Assembly: GCA_030141605.1 (NCBI GenBank)
Contig: JAQGDQ010000967.1
Location: forward strand, 1 to 64,000
Origin: Tubiluchus corallicola
Taxonomy: Eukaryota; Priapulida; Priapulimorpha; Priapulimorphida; Tubiluchidae
Reading direction: 5' to 3'
Length of the DNA: 64,000 nt
A program made the position numbers and the translations under genes. The notes below the pieces were generated by a model that was not told the DNA's origin, searched no databases, and was given only the letters and a program-made list of their open reading frames with translations. Within the stretch, counting starts at the first letter, position 1. Every line of letters starts with the position of its first letter. Positions 34,001 to 48,800 of the stretch are shown here, in pieces.

Positions 34001-36153
34001 TTTGTTGTTTGACTAATTGAGTTTTTGAGGCTCTGATTTTGAAATCGAGGGACAGGGTCTGTTGTACTGTGTAAGTATGATTGATCCAGAGCTTATTCTA
34101 ATTCACTGTGTCTTATTTAAACGCGTGCCGCATGCGTACGTTGTAACTGCAGTACTTGGTGCTGTACGTTGACGCGTGCCGCATGCGTACATTGTAACTG
34201 CACTACTTGGTGCTGTACGTTGACGCGTGCCGCATGCATACATTGTTACTGCAGTACTTGGTGTTGTAATAGTATTGCAAAGATGCATTGTCTGCATTGA
34301 CACGCTTTTTAATTGTTTACTTAAAATTATGTGCCAAATCATATGCAGGTGCACAGAACTGGAAGGCACTGCCGTATGGTGCTGTGAAACACACGCACGC
34401 AGACACAGGCACTTATTATTCGTGTTTTTACTCCCTACCAAATTCTTCACTCTAATGTTTCAAGGTAAGCTAGGAAAACTACTGACCGTCAAATTTCTAC
34501 TGAGACCCTACAGGCTCTCCCGAATTGGGGAAATTAATACAATAAATGTGACATGAAAATATTTATGTGACAGTCAGAAAAATAGCTCAATTTTACTTGG
34601 AATTTTTAGCCTTGAAATTCCCATCACAAACCATTGAAAAATGGTAGAAGTGAAATAAGTGCAAAAGAACAATTCTAACAGTAATCAGTGTTTAGTTAGT
34701 TTAAACATAATTTATTTTAGGATTGGATGAGACAGTTTGAACTACATGATTTAGGATCCTCACCACAACAGACTTTATACACTATTTACAAAAACATTTA
34801 CAGTAAGAATAGACTATAACTACACAAGCTGACAAGTTTTACTACAAGATTACATGAGACATTAGTAGAAAATGACGGTTAGGAAGTATTAATGTACGAA
34901 TATTTAAGTAATCAGTGTCTTGTGCTGTGCATTATATGATTGTATTTGACAAGCGACTGTGTTATTATATAGTTATCGTTTAGAAGCAAAAAAAGTTTTG
35001 ATGAGAGTTTGCACTTCTGTCTGCTCTGTTTCACTGTGAAGATAGTTCGAGAAGGTAGTGTGCTCGCTTCCCACCTGGCAGGTTGCGGGTTCAACTCCCG
35101 GCCGAGAATACCAAAGATTTAAAAAATGGTGCCGCTGGTTCTTCCATCAAGCACGCGTGTTTTTCAAAGTAACGTGTGCGAATAATAATAATCGGGACCA
35201 TTATGGAAAGAAGTATAGAATTACGTAAGATATTCCTGAATGAAGTTACTATTGTTATTGTAGTGCACACCGGGTTTTTAAAACAAATTTCCACTGTAAA
35301 ATTTTGATCGGCTTGTTCAATTTTCTCAGTGTCCATTCCCACAAGAAATTTTGATTCATAAAAATGCTGCAATGGAATTAAAAAGCACGACATTAGAGAT
35401 AAATGTTTGTTCGTGTTGGGCAACAATAAAAATCAGTAAATTATTAAAAATGGTGTCATATTTCGAAACAAAACTTATTTTAGTGCTAAATGTTTCAAAC
35501 GCGAAGGTTCTGATAAAACTCTAGTACTCAGCAGGCTGCGTACTAGCTGTATAAGCCAGCGTTTACGAGGGAATTCTACTGCACATGCGCACTAGCGGCG
35601 TGTAGTATGCGTCTGCTCACTTGGCACTCGAGCGAGCACATCAATGAAATGTCTGCGACATTACTCTGCCTTGTAAGTGCCACTGTAGGCTAAGCAAAAT
35701 GGGGGGCTGTGATTTTCGTCACTTAACTACGGTAATTTGAGGAGTCCTTGTACGAATTCTTGTATTACTGCTACAGTCTCTATTAAACACAGGTAACTTT
35801 TGTTATTTAAATCGCTGTCTTGTTTACGTTAACGTTATTGACCTTTGTTAATAACGCATGCAAATCATAGTTCTTTTTTTTTAAATTAGGTTATGTAAAG
35901 TTTTGGTTTGTAAAATATTGTATGAGCAGCACTATTAGTGATTCGTGAAGAATCCCACGACAGGGCCAAGGAAATAACGTGAGGTTTTAAACTATCGCTG
36001 CACTATATATCTATTTTCGGGGGAGAGAGGTCACATAAACGTATAAATCCAGGTAAAAAGGTCGTGTAAAAAAAGAAATAAACCAACCTTAAGATATTGA
36101 ACAAAACTTGATTTCTTTCACATACATGTAATGCCACCATGGATAGATAGATT

Positions 36154-36224
<71 letters not shown>

Positions 36225-39200
36225 GGATAGATAGATAGATAGATAGATATAATTTTAGTATAGCTACAGTTAATGTATCATGAAAAAATAGTAAGTAATA
36301 TTATTAATATTTACATGTTAGTACTTTTTACTTTTTTAAAAAACACTTAAAATGTGATGGGCTATAAAAATCTTATATGCATTATTATAAACACGCAGAA
36401 ATATCAAAGTTGAAAGAATGAATCACGGAAGCCAGGAAGCAAAAACACATTGCGGCGTGGGAGAGATAAACTATATTCACGGACAAATTTGTTTTGCTGT
36501 TGTACGTAAGCGAACTTGATACAGTTAGTATGACATCAGGTACAGTACACGCTGAGTGATTACTACGCCACAAAGTTCAAGGTCACGCTGGTGACGTCAC
36601 GGGCGCTGCGGCTTGCCGCGTGTTGCTTAATGTGTCAATTGAATTGAATTTGCGTAGGTGTACGTCAAGTTTTCTAGTCTGTCACTACAATAATATTTCT
36701 ACTGACTAGTGTTTTTATCACGTTGCGTAATTATGTCTGCTGTATTTTGTATTTGTTCTTCTATTTTGTTTTTGTATTTTTGTAAATGTATTATTTTGCC
36801 ATGTTACGTGATTGTAATTGTGCTAATAAAGCTGAATTGAATTGAATGATAAATACGATCTGTGTTGATCCTGGCAGCGAAATTGCGACTGAAAGTAGAT
36901 AATGATAGAAAATGAATAAAATAGTTGCTAAATTAGTAAGAAACTTTTCCTGATCGACTGCTTCTGATCTGACAAACATTTGGCTAACTAAAATTTTTCA
37001 AACTTTCGAGAAGTTTCCCATTAATTTACTTTAAATTCATTAACTCTTGATAAAGATATGGTTTAAAGCAAAACCGGATCCAATCTTAAACTGCAGGTCA
37101 AAACAATCTACTTTTTAAAATATTGAAAGTAAACTTGCTCTTCAAAAATGACTTACGGGAAACAATTATTATCACAAAAACACAATTTCACGTTCACGCC
37201 ACTAGTTCTTCGCTGTTACATGCATTTTGTCATTCGCTAGTTATACGGGCACTAGCGCCTGTATTTCTGAAATGCATTGCACTAAAACAGATGCTGTACC
37301 TCTCAGTTCAGATGTGTTAGTTTGTGACGAACTGCACACGTTCCACAGCCCATACGTGAGCACAGCAGTAAATTTGAAATTTGAATTTTTATTTTAAAAC
37401 TCATCTAGTTTTAGTAGAACACACTGAATATCTTACAGTAGCACCGTACTTCAATTTTCGCTTTCACAAACACGTGCAACATACTCGTGGATTATTCTTG
37501 CTGTTGAAAATTATGTTAGTTTGTGATGTCATCAGTAGTTGGGCTCGTCCACCGTTAATTAAGCTTTAATCTATTATATAATTATCAGAAGCGCTTTTGC
37601 AGTATTAATTGTGTTAAAATGTATACTGTTCATCGGATTTGAAAATGAGGTAGTATGTGAAAAATTATCCTGCCTTCCTTTAATCATGTTATCGTCACAG
37701 CTTGTCGCTTTACTCGACTGTGGTAAAAAATCACTGAATCGCTTTTTTATGCGTAAGTGTATTTTGTCTTGATTTTGTTGTTAAAGTCATTTATGAAAAA
37801 TGTTTCTCTGCAATTAACATATTTGGCTGTTTTAAAATGCACAAAATTTAGATCTTGCTACAGTTCGGACGTACCGAGGATGCGCTTTGATCGTTGGTAG
37901 AAAAAGTTTCATGAACAGCACGCGTGTACATGGTTTGTGCTTTTGCTGTGCTGGCACGCCACGGAGTCTGTTGCTACCTTTGAGTGGCACGCTTCAGAGA
38001 AAAAAATGGTGCCTGGGCGGTGTGTGATTGTTGACATTACAATCAAGTCTGGAGTAATATTCGCTTGTATGATAATGTAAACTATGTGTAATGTCACCGT
38101 GATCAAATTAACTGATGATGTTATCTGAATCGTGCTACAATTTGATGTGCAATGTACAATACAAAGAGGCGTCTGCCTTGTTAGCCTTTTCACCTTTCCT
38201 ATCTTTCGACTTGGGTGTTGAGATTTTATTAATTTGGGTTTTTTTTCCATCATTAATGATAATTTTGGTATTAACATTGGGGCTGTGGAGTTGGAGTTGT
38301 TAAAATTTGGGTTTTAGCTGTCTGAGTCGGGACTCGGGAGTACACTTATTGTCGCAGGAATCGTTGTTAGAGTCGGTAATAAATAGACGAACTCAAACTC
38401 CACTTACTTTTAACATTTAACGCATTTATGCTTAACGTTCCATCTTGAGATGCTTTCGTATTTGCGTGTATGCAGCTAGACTGTTTTTCAAGCATAAGAA
38501 GTAATGTTGAAATGCCACTGTAGCTAAATATTGAGAGTACTACAAACTATTATTTAAACGTGCGAGTCGGAATTAGGAGTTGGGGCTCCAAAAAATTTAG
38601 GTGTCGGAATTGGATCTTCTAATATTCTAGGAGTCGGAGACAGAATCAGGAGTTTAATGTACGGACTCCACAGCCCCTAGTTAAGATTATAATTATAAAT
38701 TTCAGCGCAAAAAACTTCGCCCGTTTTGGAATTGAACTTAATCATACATTTGGTATGCTTATTTATTGTGTCTGATTCCCGTATGTTTTTCGTCCCTTGT
38801 AAAATAGTTCAACGAAACGGTTCCATCATAAAACAGCTAGTTAAATACATTCAGGTTTTCCCTGTGGCTTCTTCTCTGTGGAATACCCCATCAAATACTG
38901 TTTCCCGGGAAGTACAAATGTGCTCCGTTCAGTAAGAACAGATCTGTGCTTCTGTTGCTAACATATTAGTGGGAATTTTTCCGGGACAACACGACTCGTG
39001 TTGAATTTTTCCCTTTTGGCTTCTTATCTGTGGAATCCCCGAAGAAATATTGTTTCCCAAAATCAAATATTGATTCCTAGCGCTCACTGCAGTAAGAAAA
39101 TATTATAACTGGTGCTGTATATGAACGAAGCACTTAAAAATCATCAAAGATCCCAGGATCACATGAAAATGAAATCAATAAAAACTACATTTAATCACAG

Positions 39201-39436
39201 TAGTTATAAGAGCTAATTATAAAATCGTACACGTAAATTTTTCCAAGTTAAATGCTATTAAATTCGTCAGTTCATCAAATTTGTCTCTAATCCCTGTTGC
39301 TTTGGCAAGTTTAGGGCAGCAGTGTCAGTTGGTGTGTTGGGTTCTATTGTTGATCAGCAAATTATCATATATTTATTTACTTACTGACTGGCTGACTGAC
39401 TTACTTATTTTCTTACTTACTTATTTATTTATTTAA

Positions 39437-39467
<31 letters not shown>

Positions 39468-42400
39468 TATATTTATTTACTTACTTATTAGCTTGTTTAT
39501 TTATTTACTTATTTATGTATTTGATTTTGTTTATGTATAATTTTTATTTAATGCCATTTCATTTATTTCACAAATGAAATGGTCAAACGAAAAGAGGTCG
39601 TTGTTACATACGCGTAGAAATACAGTAAATTGCAAGTGCAATAAGAATCTAATGCACCCTATTCGTCATCTAAGTTTATTTGAATAGACAGCAAACTAGT
39701 AGTGCAGCAAAAAACTAATGCACATAGTTAAGTGACACTTGATGAATGTACTGTTATATATTTTTGACCCCTACATATATATATATATATTTATATGTGC
39801 ACATGTATTGTGTGTGTGTGTGTGCGCGCGCGCGTGCGTGCGTGAGTGAGTGCATGAGTGAGTGTGTGTGTGTTTGTGTATATGTAAATAATATATTATA
39901 TATAAATATATATATTATTATAATTATAATAATATATTATGTTATTTGACCAACCAGCCAACAGGTCATTCGAAGCCATTGTTACATATTGAAATTGCTG
40001 GGAACTTTTTTCTCTTTATCGCTTGTTGAATAAGTAGAATTGTTTCAATTATGTCTAGTGTATATAGTTTAGGAAACCGGAATAAAACCTTGTGTTACAG
40101 AATCATACCAACATTGTTATTCTATTGTGCATGCATTTCAAGTATGTATGAATTGTATTGTACGCGTTCTAAGTTCGTTCTCTTTTTTGCAGTACTGCCC
40201 GAGCTGCCGTTACCGACTCCGTTGCCGTCAACGATGACCAACAAGTCGTTCTATCATCATCAGCAGGTCATGGATCAGGCACGACGACACGTGGGGTCCC
40301 GGGACGGGAACCTGGTGACTCAGGTCGCTCACGCGCTGGGTAAAACTTCTACGGACGGCATGTAGGTTTTTGCTTAATTCACATAATCTGATTTGTTAAA
40401 GGAAAACCGGATGATTGTGTAAACATGAGTTCAGAGTAAAGAATGTTTTAAAGTATTGAAAACTACAATGGCTTATTTTAAATCAAAGCTTACATTACAC
40501 TTTCAAAGCTACGCGCGGCTCAGTGAATCTACTAAGATTGGTAGTGGCGCCTTTTTGTCACACTCGCGTAGCTGACAAATAGAAGGCGGTACAGTGACAA
40601 CCATGAACATGAACTGCAGTGTTAGTTTCTGACATCACATGATGTAAAGCCCATTTTTCGTGACATCACGCGTTTAAGCAGTACTGTAACACTTACGCAA
40701 ACGTGCTTGACGCTCAAGGGAAGATGCCTGCCATTGCACAAACTGTGGTTAATTTCTGATGTAAGCAATAGCTGTGTTCGGTTGCCGTTAATTAACTATC
40801 TAAGCTAATTATTCAAATATAAGAAACAATGGTTAACTTTTATAGGCAAGAAAATATACATTTTGGACAGTAAATTAAAATGAGATTGAGTCTAAACAAT
40901 CGTCCGGTTTTCCTTTAAAGTCGTTCAATCTACTGTACAGATTATGCACTGCATCGTGTCTACACATTTTCTGATTTATAAAGTGGTTTATAGTGAAACT
41001 GCATTGCGTACATATTTGCAGATCTGGTAACCATTGATTTCGCTTACTGCAGTACACAACGCCATACCTAAGCCTACTTTATTTTGTCATTCAGTGCAAT
41101 AGTACACCAAAATTTTTACGGACCCTGTACATTATTTCACAGACTGGCCGCTAGTTGGCAGGCCATCACTTTGTTTACATCACGTACATCAGTGTATAGA
41201 ATCAATTGTGCGGAGTTATTTGAGTCAATTGCAGACAGTTTTTATATACTTTTGCATAGGAGCGGCTAGTACTTAGGCGTTTTTGACACAATTATGTATC
41301 ATGTATCCTTGATTGTTGTGTACTTTAAATTATGCATGAAACAAGGTAACTGATATTTTAAGTCCACTTAGAGGCTCTCTATGATCACAAAATTGCAATT
41401 TGTTGCTGCCTAGAAGCATTCCACGAGACCGTGATTGTAGCAGAAACTCTGTCTCTTACCTACTTTTACATTGCCCAGTTCTGTCTTACTTGTTTTTACA
41501 TTGCCCAACTCTGTCTCTTACTTGTTTTTACATTGCCCAACTCTGTCTCTTACTTACTTTTACATTGTCCAATTCTGTCTTACTTACTTTTACATTGCCC
41601 AATTCTGTCTTACTTGTTTTTACATTACCCAACTCTGTGTCTCTTACTTTTACATTGCTCAAGAAGCAGTGCATTTTAATCTTAACATCTTCATTGTAAT
41701 TGCAGTGAAATGAAAGACGACTCGGCGATGGATTGTATGGAAGCCGAGATGCCCGAAATCCTGAAAATGGCTTTGCTAAAGAACTCCAATATACTCAAAC
41801 ATCACGGTGAGTCAAATGTTAACAGACTTCTTTATAATACTGGCAACGGTCGACTTACGACTACGATCTGTTCAAGCGGATTGGTCGTGACCCGAATTGG
41901 ACCCGTACGTTAAATTGGTACGCGGAGGAAGTTGTGTGCGTACGCGGACTAACCGTGGCGGCACGTACGATGAATTTATCGAAACAGACAGGAATTTCAA
42001 GTTCATTTGTTTAGAAAAATAGAAAGAAAAATGAGTTATAGGTGGTTTTGTGTAATTAATTACGTTGCGGTCGGATCATAAGGTAGAGCAGTCGTAAATT
42101 GCGTAGATGGTAAGTCGACATACACCTGTAATGATTTCAGGTGTTGCTCATGGTGCTGTAGTTCAAACATTTAACCGAGTAATATGCGTCAGTATTGCAT
42201 GCAAATACAGTGGCCGCCGCTTATTGTGGACACCTCGGGCCAGCAGTGTATGTCCATATTAAGCGGCTGTCCATATTAAGCGAAGTGACCCATGAAGACC
42301 CTTCCCCTTCATTAAAAAAGGCAAAAAACTGTCTGTATCAACTCGTCTCCTGTTTTATTGAAAAAAAGAAGTCAGACGAGTTTGTTTGGCAGGAAACTTT

Positions 42401-45400
42401 TCTCTCAACCTTGAACGGAAGGAAGTTATCACAGTTTCGAAGCTCTCAAGGCCGCGGCAAACGGCGAACTGACTGATGCAATGAATCACTCAGGCAGCAG
42501 AGCGGGAAGCTCTTTTCAATCACGCGCGCAGGCCGTGGTTGGCACGGCTGGTTCACGTTATATGACCTTACGTTATAGGTTCGCTGTCCATATTAAGCGG
42601 CGGTTGTCCATATTAACCGGCGGATTTTATTAGGGGAAAATTCCGTCCCTCGCGAGTTGTCCACAATAACCGGCTGTCCACAATAACCGTGTCCATAATA
42701 AGCGGCGGCCACTGTAGTTTCTTTTAAGAACAATTTGTGATAAATAATTATTAGTATTAAAATAAAACCGGTCTCAATCTTAAACTGCAGATCAAAACAA
42801 TCTACTCTTTAAAATATTGAAAGGAAACATACTATTTCTTCAAAATTGACTAACGTGAAGGAATTATTACCACACAAACACAATTTCGCATTCGCGCCAC
42901 TAGTTCTTCATTGTTACATGCATTTTGCCGTGCGATAGTTAGACGATCACTAACGCCTGTATTTCGAAATTGTTTTGCTCAAAAAACAGGTGCTGTACCT
43001 CGCAGTTCCGAGGTATTTAGTTATGTCATAGTACACAGACGTTCAAGAGCTCCTGCATGAGGACAGCAGTAAACATGAAATTTTAATTTTACACTTTAAA
43101 TTTGTCGAGTTTTTGTATAACGCACTGAATGTTGCACAGCAGAGCTGTACATAAATTTTTGCTTTTGGAAATATCTGTAACACACTTGTGGAATATTTGT
43201 GCTGTTGAAAATTACGTTCATTTGTGATGTCATCAATAGTTGGGCTCGGCCACCGTTAATTAAGTTTTTAATCTATTATTTAATTATCAGAAACAGTTTT
43301 CCAGTTTTGATTGTGTTAAAATGTATATCAGACTTGAAAATGGGATAGAATGTAAAAATCGCCGTGTCTTCCTTTAAAGTATTAGTTCATATTTAAAACA
43401 CAAAAAACCCTATAGTTACACAAAGCTAAAAATTATCTTGAAGTTTTATATCATGGTGTCTTAATGCATGCAGAGCTTGTATTAGCAGTAACGCTGCGTA
43501 AAATTTGTAAATTTAAACTCCCACAGTAACCGTTAGACGCAGCCATTTTAGCGGTAAGTCGTTTAGAACAAGTTTAGATAACATTGCTTAAAGTTTGAAA
43601 AAATAATCAGAGAGTTCGTAGCGCACATGTTGCTAATTAAGCGAAAGTTTTAATTACTTTATACTGTCCACAAGATCAGTATTACGTATTATGATGAATT
43701 GGTGACATTTCGTGCAGCACATTAGGATACATATTCCAAGTGATGCAAATATTTTAAATATTAATAATTTTCTTTTCCCTTTACGTAAGTCTTTCAAACA
43801 AGCGTGCGTAATCCTTAGTAGGGTGAGTATTCATTGTGCACTCTTCCCTAACTAAGCAAAAATTTAAATTACCGTATCTTGTCGGTGAGACTAATAATGT
43901 ATATTTTTTGGTGAATTGTTGGTTTGAACTTTGTTAACATACTCGTGTTTTCATTCTGTCCAGGCCTGAGTAATCGATTTCCGGTGTATCAGCACAACTC
44001 GGCAGACGTAGCTCCCACGTCTTCGATGAGCGATTTTAAGATGCCGACCGACACGCCGTTGCCGGCGGAAACGAAGCCGTTTGTGGGTACCAATCACAGC
44101 GCTGTTTACTCTGAACAGTCATCATCCTCGTCTTCTCATTGTGTAAATCACAACTTCCAGCAAAAGTATCCGAGTTTTCCCGCTCAAGGGCAGGGTGAGT
44201 ATCTTGTGGGAAAAACGTTTTTGGTGATGATCGTGAAAAGGTCAAAGGTTAAGTGAACCAGACAGCGCATTTGTGTACACTTGACAACGCCTCGCAGCCC
44301 AAGCTATTGTAATAGTGACAGTTTTAACAACTAGCTAGAACCTTACCTAGTTCATTTTTTCTTGTTCTCAAGCAACATCCTGCTAGTAAAGCAATCATTC
44401 TACGCACAGGCTAATGCATAATCAAGTAAAGTCTGCACAAAACCAGCAAAGTTACTGAAGTGATGCAGCAGACGGTTTTGCTTTACCAGCACGTCATGAC
44501 ACTGAGCCTTTGACCTACAGCAACTGTGCATGTGCGCAACCAAACTATTGAAGAGGCTTATTGCGTTCTTGTACTATATGTAGCTAAATTTCTACTGTTT
44601 ATTTCATGTAATTTGGTTTCAGTTTGGCCACACTTTTACATATTAGAGTATACGTAATATGGGTTTAAACAGGGCTCTAATTTTAATTGTTAATTTTTGT
44701 TCTGGTAGCCTAGTAAGGTTGGAGTGTCGATCATTTGCTGGTCACTCAAATAGCATTCAGTGGACACTTGCCGTTTTGAGCAAACAATCACCCTTGAAAA
44801 GCTGTGTAAAATGCTGAAAACTGTGTCTTGATGCATTTTATTAGATAATTATGTTTTTAAACATTAGCCAGAATGATGAAAATGCATTGAAGCTTTCGAT
44901 TTTGTTAAATAGTAACACAAGGCTTGTTTGTCTTGTAGTTTTCTCAACTTTTGTTAGAGAATCACATTTGCAAGGCTTAACCAGAATGCTTAGCATGGTA
45001 CCTTGTAGTTTTCAACTTTCGTTAAAAAAGCACACTTGCAAGGCTTGTTAGAATACTCACCATAGTACCTTGTAGTTTTTGTCTTTTGTTAAATAATCAC
45101 ACTTACAGGGCTTTACTGGAATGCTGAAACTTGTGCATTGAAGTTTTTAGTTTTTGCTGTATATTCACACTTACAAGGCTTGGCAAAATGCCGTAAGCTG
45201 TGCCTTGAAGTTAAATAGTCACACTTATAAGGCTTGCCAAAAAAGTGTTGGAAACTGGCTTGAAGTTTTCAGCTTCTGTTAAATAATCACATTTAAAAGG
45301 CTTATCGTTTTTTAACGCCTACACTTGTAAGGTTATTTTTGAAAATTTTCATGATCCTAAATTTGTAGTGTTAATTGCAGGTACGTCATCAGCGACAATT

Positions 45401-45769
45401 AACGGGCAGCTGCCAACTCCTCCTACACCTTTGCAACACCAGTCACCCAAGTGTTCTGTACAAAACTCCACGTTACAGCCGTTCATTAAATCAGGTACAA
45501 CTTTGGATAATTACAGTAAGTCCTCTCTTAACGACGTTCCAGAGAGATGCGACGTTAAGTGAAACGTCGTTAAATGAAACCAAGACTTCCCTAGGAAGTA
45601 ATGTGAAAGAATCGAGATTCGTTCCAGAATCAAAAATGAATGCTGCTTAAATCATATAAATTAAATGTTTTATCTGTTTTACTCGTCTTTCTACTGATTA
45701 ATTTCTTTCTGCTTGCTTGAAGCCATCTATATATGTGTTACTTACCTAGCTAACAGTTTCTTGAATCCA

Positions 45770-45806
<37 letters not shown>

Positions 45807-48800
45807 TACTTACCTAGCTAGCGGTTTCTGTTTAGTTAACATTTAAGTCTAGGCAGAGGTTCAACGGTAAACACTACGGCTGAGTCAAAGTCGGGCCCTG
45901 TTCAACTTAGGGAATTTTATCTAGTCTGGTTACTATGGCAACAGGTTGCAGGCAAAATTCCTTGCTCCAGGCCCCGTTCAACTTTGGGAATTTTATCTAG
46001 TCTGGTTACTATGGCAACAGCTTGCAGGCAAAATTCCTTGCTCCAGGCCCCGTTCAACTTAGGGAATTTTATCTAGTCTGGTTACTATGGCAACAGGTTG
46101 CAGGCAAAATTCCTTGCTCCAGACTCCGTTCAACTTAGGGAATTTCATCTAGTCTGGTTACTATGGCAACAGTTTGCAGGCAAAATTCCTTGCTTCGGGC
46201 CCCGTTCAACTTTGGGAATTTTATCTAGTCTGGTTACTATAGCAACAGGTTGCAGGCAAAATTCCTTGCTTTAGGCCCCGTTTAACTTTGGGAATTTTAT
46301 GCAGTCTGGTTACTATGGCAACAGGTTGCAGGCAAAATTCCTTGCTCCAGGCCCCGTTCAACTTTGGGAATTTCATCTAGTCTGGTTACTATAGCAACAG
46401 GTTGCAGGCAAAATTCCTTGCTCCAGGCCCCGTTCAACTTTGGGAATTTTATCTAGTCTGGTTACTATAGCAACAGGTTGCAGGCAAAATTCCTTGCTTT
46501 AGGCCCCGTTCAACTTTGGGAATTTTATGTAGTCTGGTTACTATAGCAACAGTTTGCAGGCAAAATTCCTTGCTCCAGGCCCCGTTCAACTTTGGGAATT
46601 TCATCTAGTCTGGTTACTATAGCAACAGGTTGCAGGCAAAATTCCTTACTCCAGGCCCGTTCAACTTTGGGAATTTCATCTAGTCTGGTTACTATAGCAA
46701 CAGTTTGCAGGCAAAATTCCTTGCTCCAGGCCCCGTTCAACTTTGGGAATTTCATCTAGTCTGGTTACTATAGCAACAGTTTGCAGGCAAAATTCCTTAC
46801 TCCAGGCCCCGTTCAACTTTGGGAATTTCATCTAGTCTGGTTACTATAGCAACAGTTTGCAGGCAAAATTCCTTACTCCAGGCCCCGTTCAACTTTGGGA
46901 ATTTCATCTAGTCTGGTTACTATAGCAACAGGTTGCAGGCAAAATTCCTTACTCCAGACCCCGTTCAACTTTGGGAATTTCATCTAGTCTGGTTACTATA
47001 GCAACAGGTTGCAGACAAAATTCCTTGCTCCAGGCCCCGTTCAACTTAGGGAATTTTATCTAGTCTGGTTACTATGGCAACAGGTTGCAGGCAAAATTCC
47101 TTGCTCCAGGCCCCGTTCAACTTTGGGAATTTCATCTAGTCTGGTTACTATAGCCACAGTTTGCAGGCAAAATTCCTTGCTTCGGGCCCCGTTCAACTTT
47201 GGGAATTTTATCTAGTCTGGTTACTATAGCAACAGGTCGCAGGCAAAATTCCTTGCTTTAGGCCCCGTTCAACTTTGGGAATTTTATGTAGTCTGGTTAC
47301 TATGGCAACAGGTTGCAGGCAAAATTCCTTGCTCCAGGCCCCGTTCAACTTTGGGAATTTCATCTAGTCTGGTTACTATAGCAACAGTTTGCAGGCAAAA
47401 TTCCTTGCTTCGGGCCCCGTTCAACTTTGGGAATTTTATCTAGTCTGGTTACTATAGCAACAGGTTGCAGGCAAAATTCCTTGCTTTAGGCCCCGTTCAA
47501 CTTTGGGAATTTTATGTAGTCTGGTTACTATAGCAACAGTTTGCAGGCAAAATTCCTTGCTCCAGGCCCCGTTCAACTTTGGGAATTTCATCTAGTCTGG
47601 TTACTATAGCAACAGGTTGCAGGCAAAATTCCTTGCTCCAGGCCCCGTTCAACTTTGGGAATTTCATCTAGTCTGGTTACTATAGCAACAGGTTGCAGGC
47701 AAAATTCCTTGCTCCAGACCCCGTTCAACTTAGGGAATTTCATCTAGTCTGGTTACTATAGCAACAGGTTGCAGGCAAAATTCCTTGCTTCCTGGTCTCT
47801 CTTGATGCAAACTGCTTGCATTTAGTGGTCAGTCGGAAAGCAAAAACATTATAATAATTGCACTGTTTACATTACTGGTGCATTTTTGGACAAATGTATG
47901 TATTAGTGCATTAAATTAGGTAAAAATGTTGTTGACAGAGTTAAAATTGGCTTCGAGCAAAGTGAAAAAATCGCCGTTAAAAGGAAATGTTCGTCGTTAA
48001 GCGAGAAAAGGGTGTTAAATGATCAGCGTCGTTAAATGAAACGTCACTAAATGCGGAGTCATTAAGCGAGGACTTGCTGTACTGGCGTAATGTAATCAAA
48101 CGTGGTCTGTCTGTCTGTCTGTTTCTCACTTTTGCTGATTATCTTGTTTTTGTTTGTTTTGGACTTGATGTTTCACCAAGTTTTGTTTTGTTGTTTTTAG
48201 AAACTCCTCCGGACGCGAGCCAACCCGCCTTGTCAGTACCTCACGCTAATGTTGCCGCTGCCGCCACGGCTGCCACTTCATCGTCGATGCCGAGTGCCGA
48301 TGCCTACCAGCAGCACTGTGCAGGTAAGAAAGTTTTTAAATTGAAATTTATCTCGTGTCGTTCGGGGATTTTATCCTTGAGGTTGAATCAGTCTTTGATT
48401 TGCTAACGACTCCGTTAATTTCGGGAGAGTTTCGTAATCAATTACAGGAAAGAAAATCATAAAGAAAGGGAGAGTTTCGTAATCATCGGACAGAAAAAAT
48501 GAACAATTTTGAAACGAGCATTTGAGCGTAACAAATTGATTATCTTGACCTTAGCTGCTTTAATTACAACGGGTGTGCAAACTGTGGCCCGCCGAGAGAT
48601 CTTGTGCGGCCCGTGCGATCCAGCTGAAGTCTGCGCCAATATCGCAACGATAGTGCGGGTAGTTTTTTCCTCTAGATCGGATGGCATCAACCCTTGCAAG
48701 ACCGTTGTCACTTAATGTCACTGTCGGCCATGACGAAATATATGGTTTTTAATATAAATTTTAATAACTTCTAAAATAGTTTCTTGAGTGTAGTAGTGCA

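Larger units (their letters stand above)
24988..40192 (+). other. NIPBL intron 1 (15.2 kb)
   Basis: No exon or independent gene recognised. Contents: a TA-hairpin (27946-28023), 16-bp TGACGTA array (29084-29445), 34-bp array (32820-32960), 40-bp and 51-bp triplets near 33.2 and 34.2 kb, tRNA-like SINE fragment (35048-35106), GATA run (36141-36250), LINE 3' tail (36630-36845), MITE (37063-37683), TTAC and TA/TG runs (39370-39950). Remaining sequence shows only AT-rich DNA. Long first introns of this gene often hold enhancers; nothing here proves one. Confidence 0.6.

Noticed and set aside
35091-35426. 111-codon minus-strand ORF
   Set aside because: No recognisable domain, lies in NIPBL intron 1 next to a SINE-like fragment, and its composition is that of the surrounding intron.
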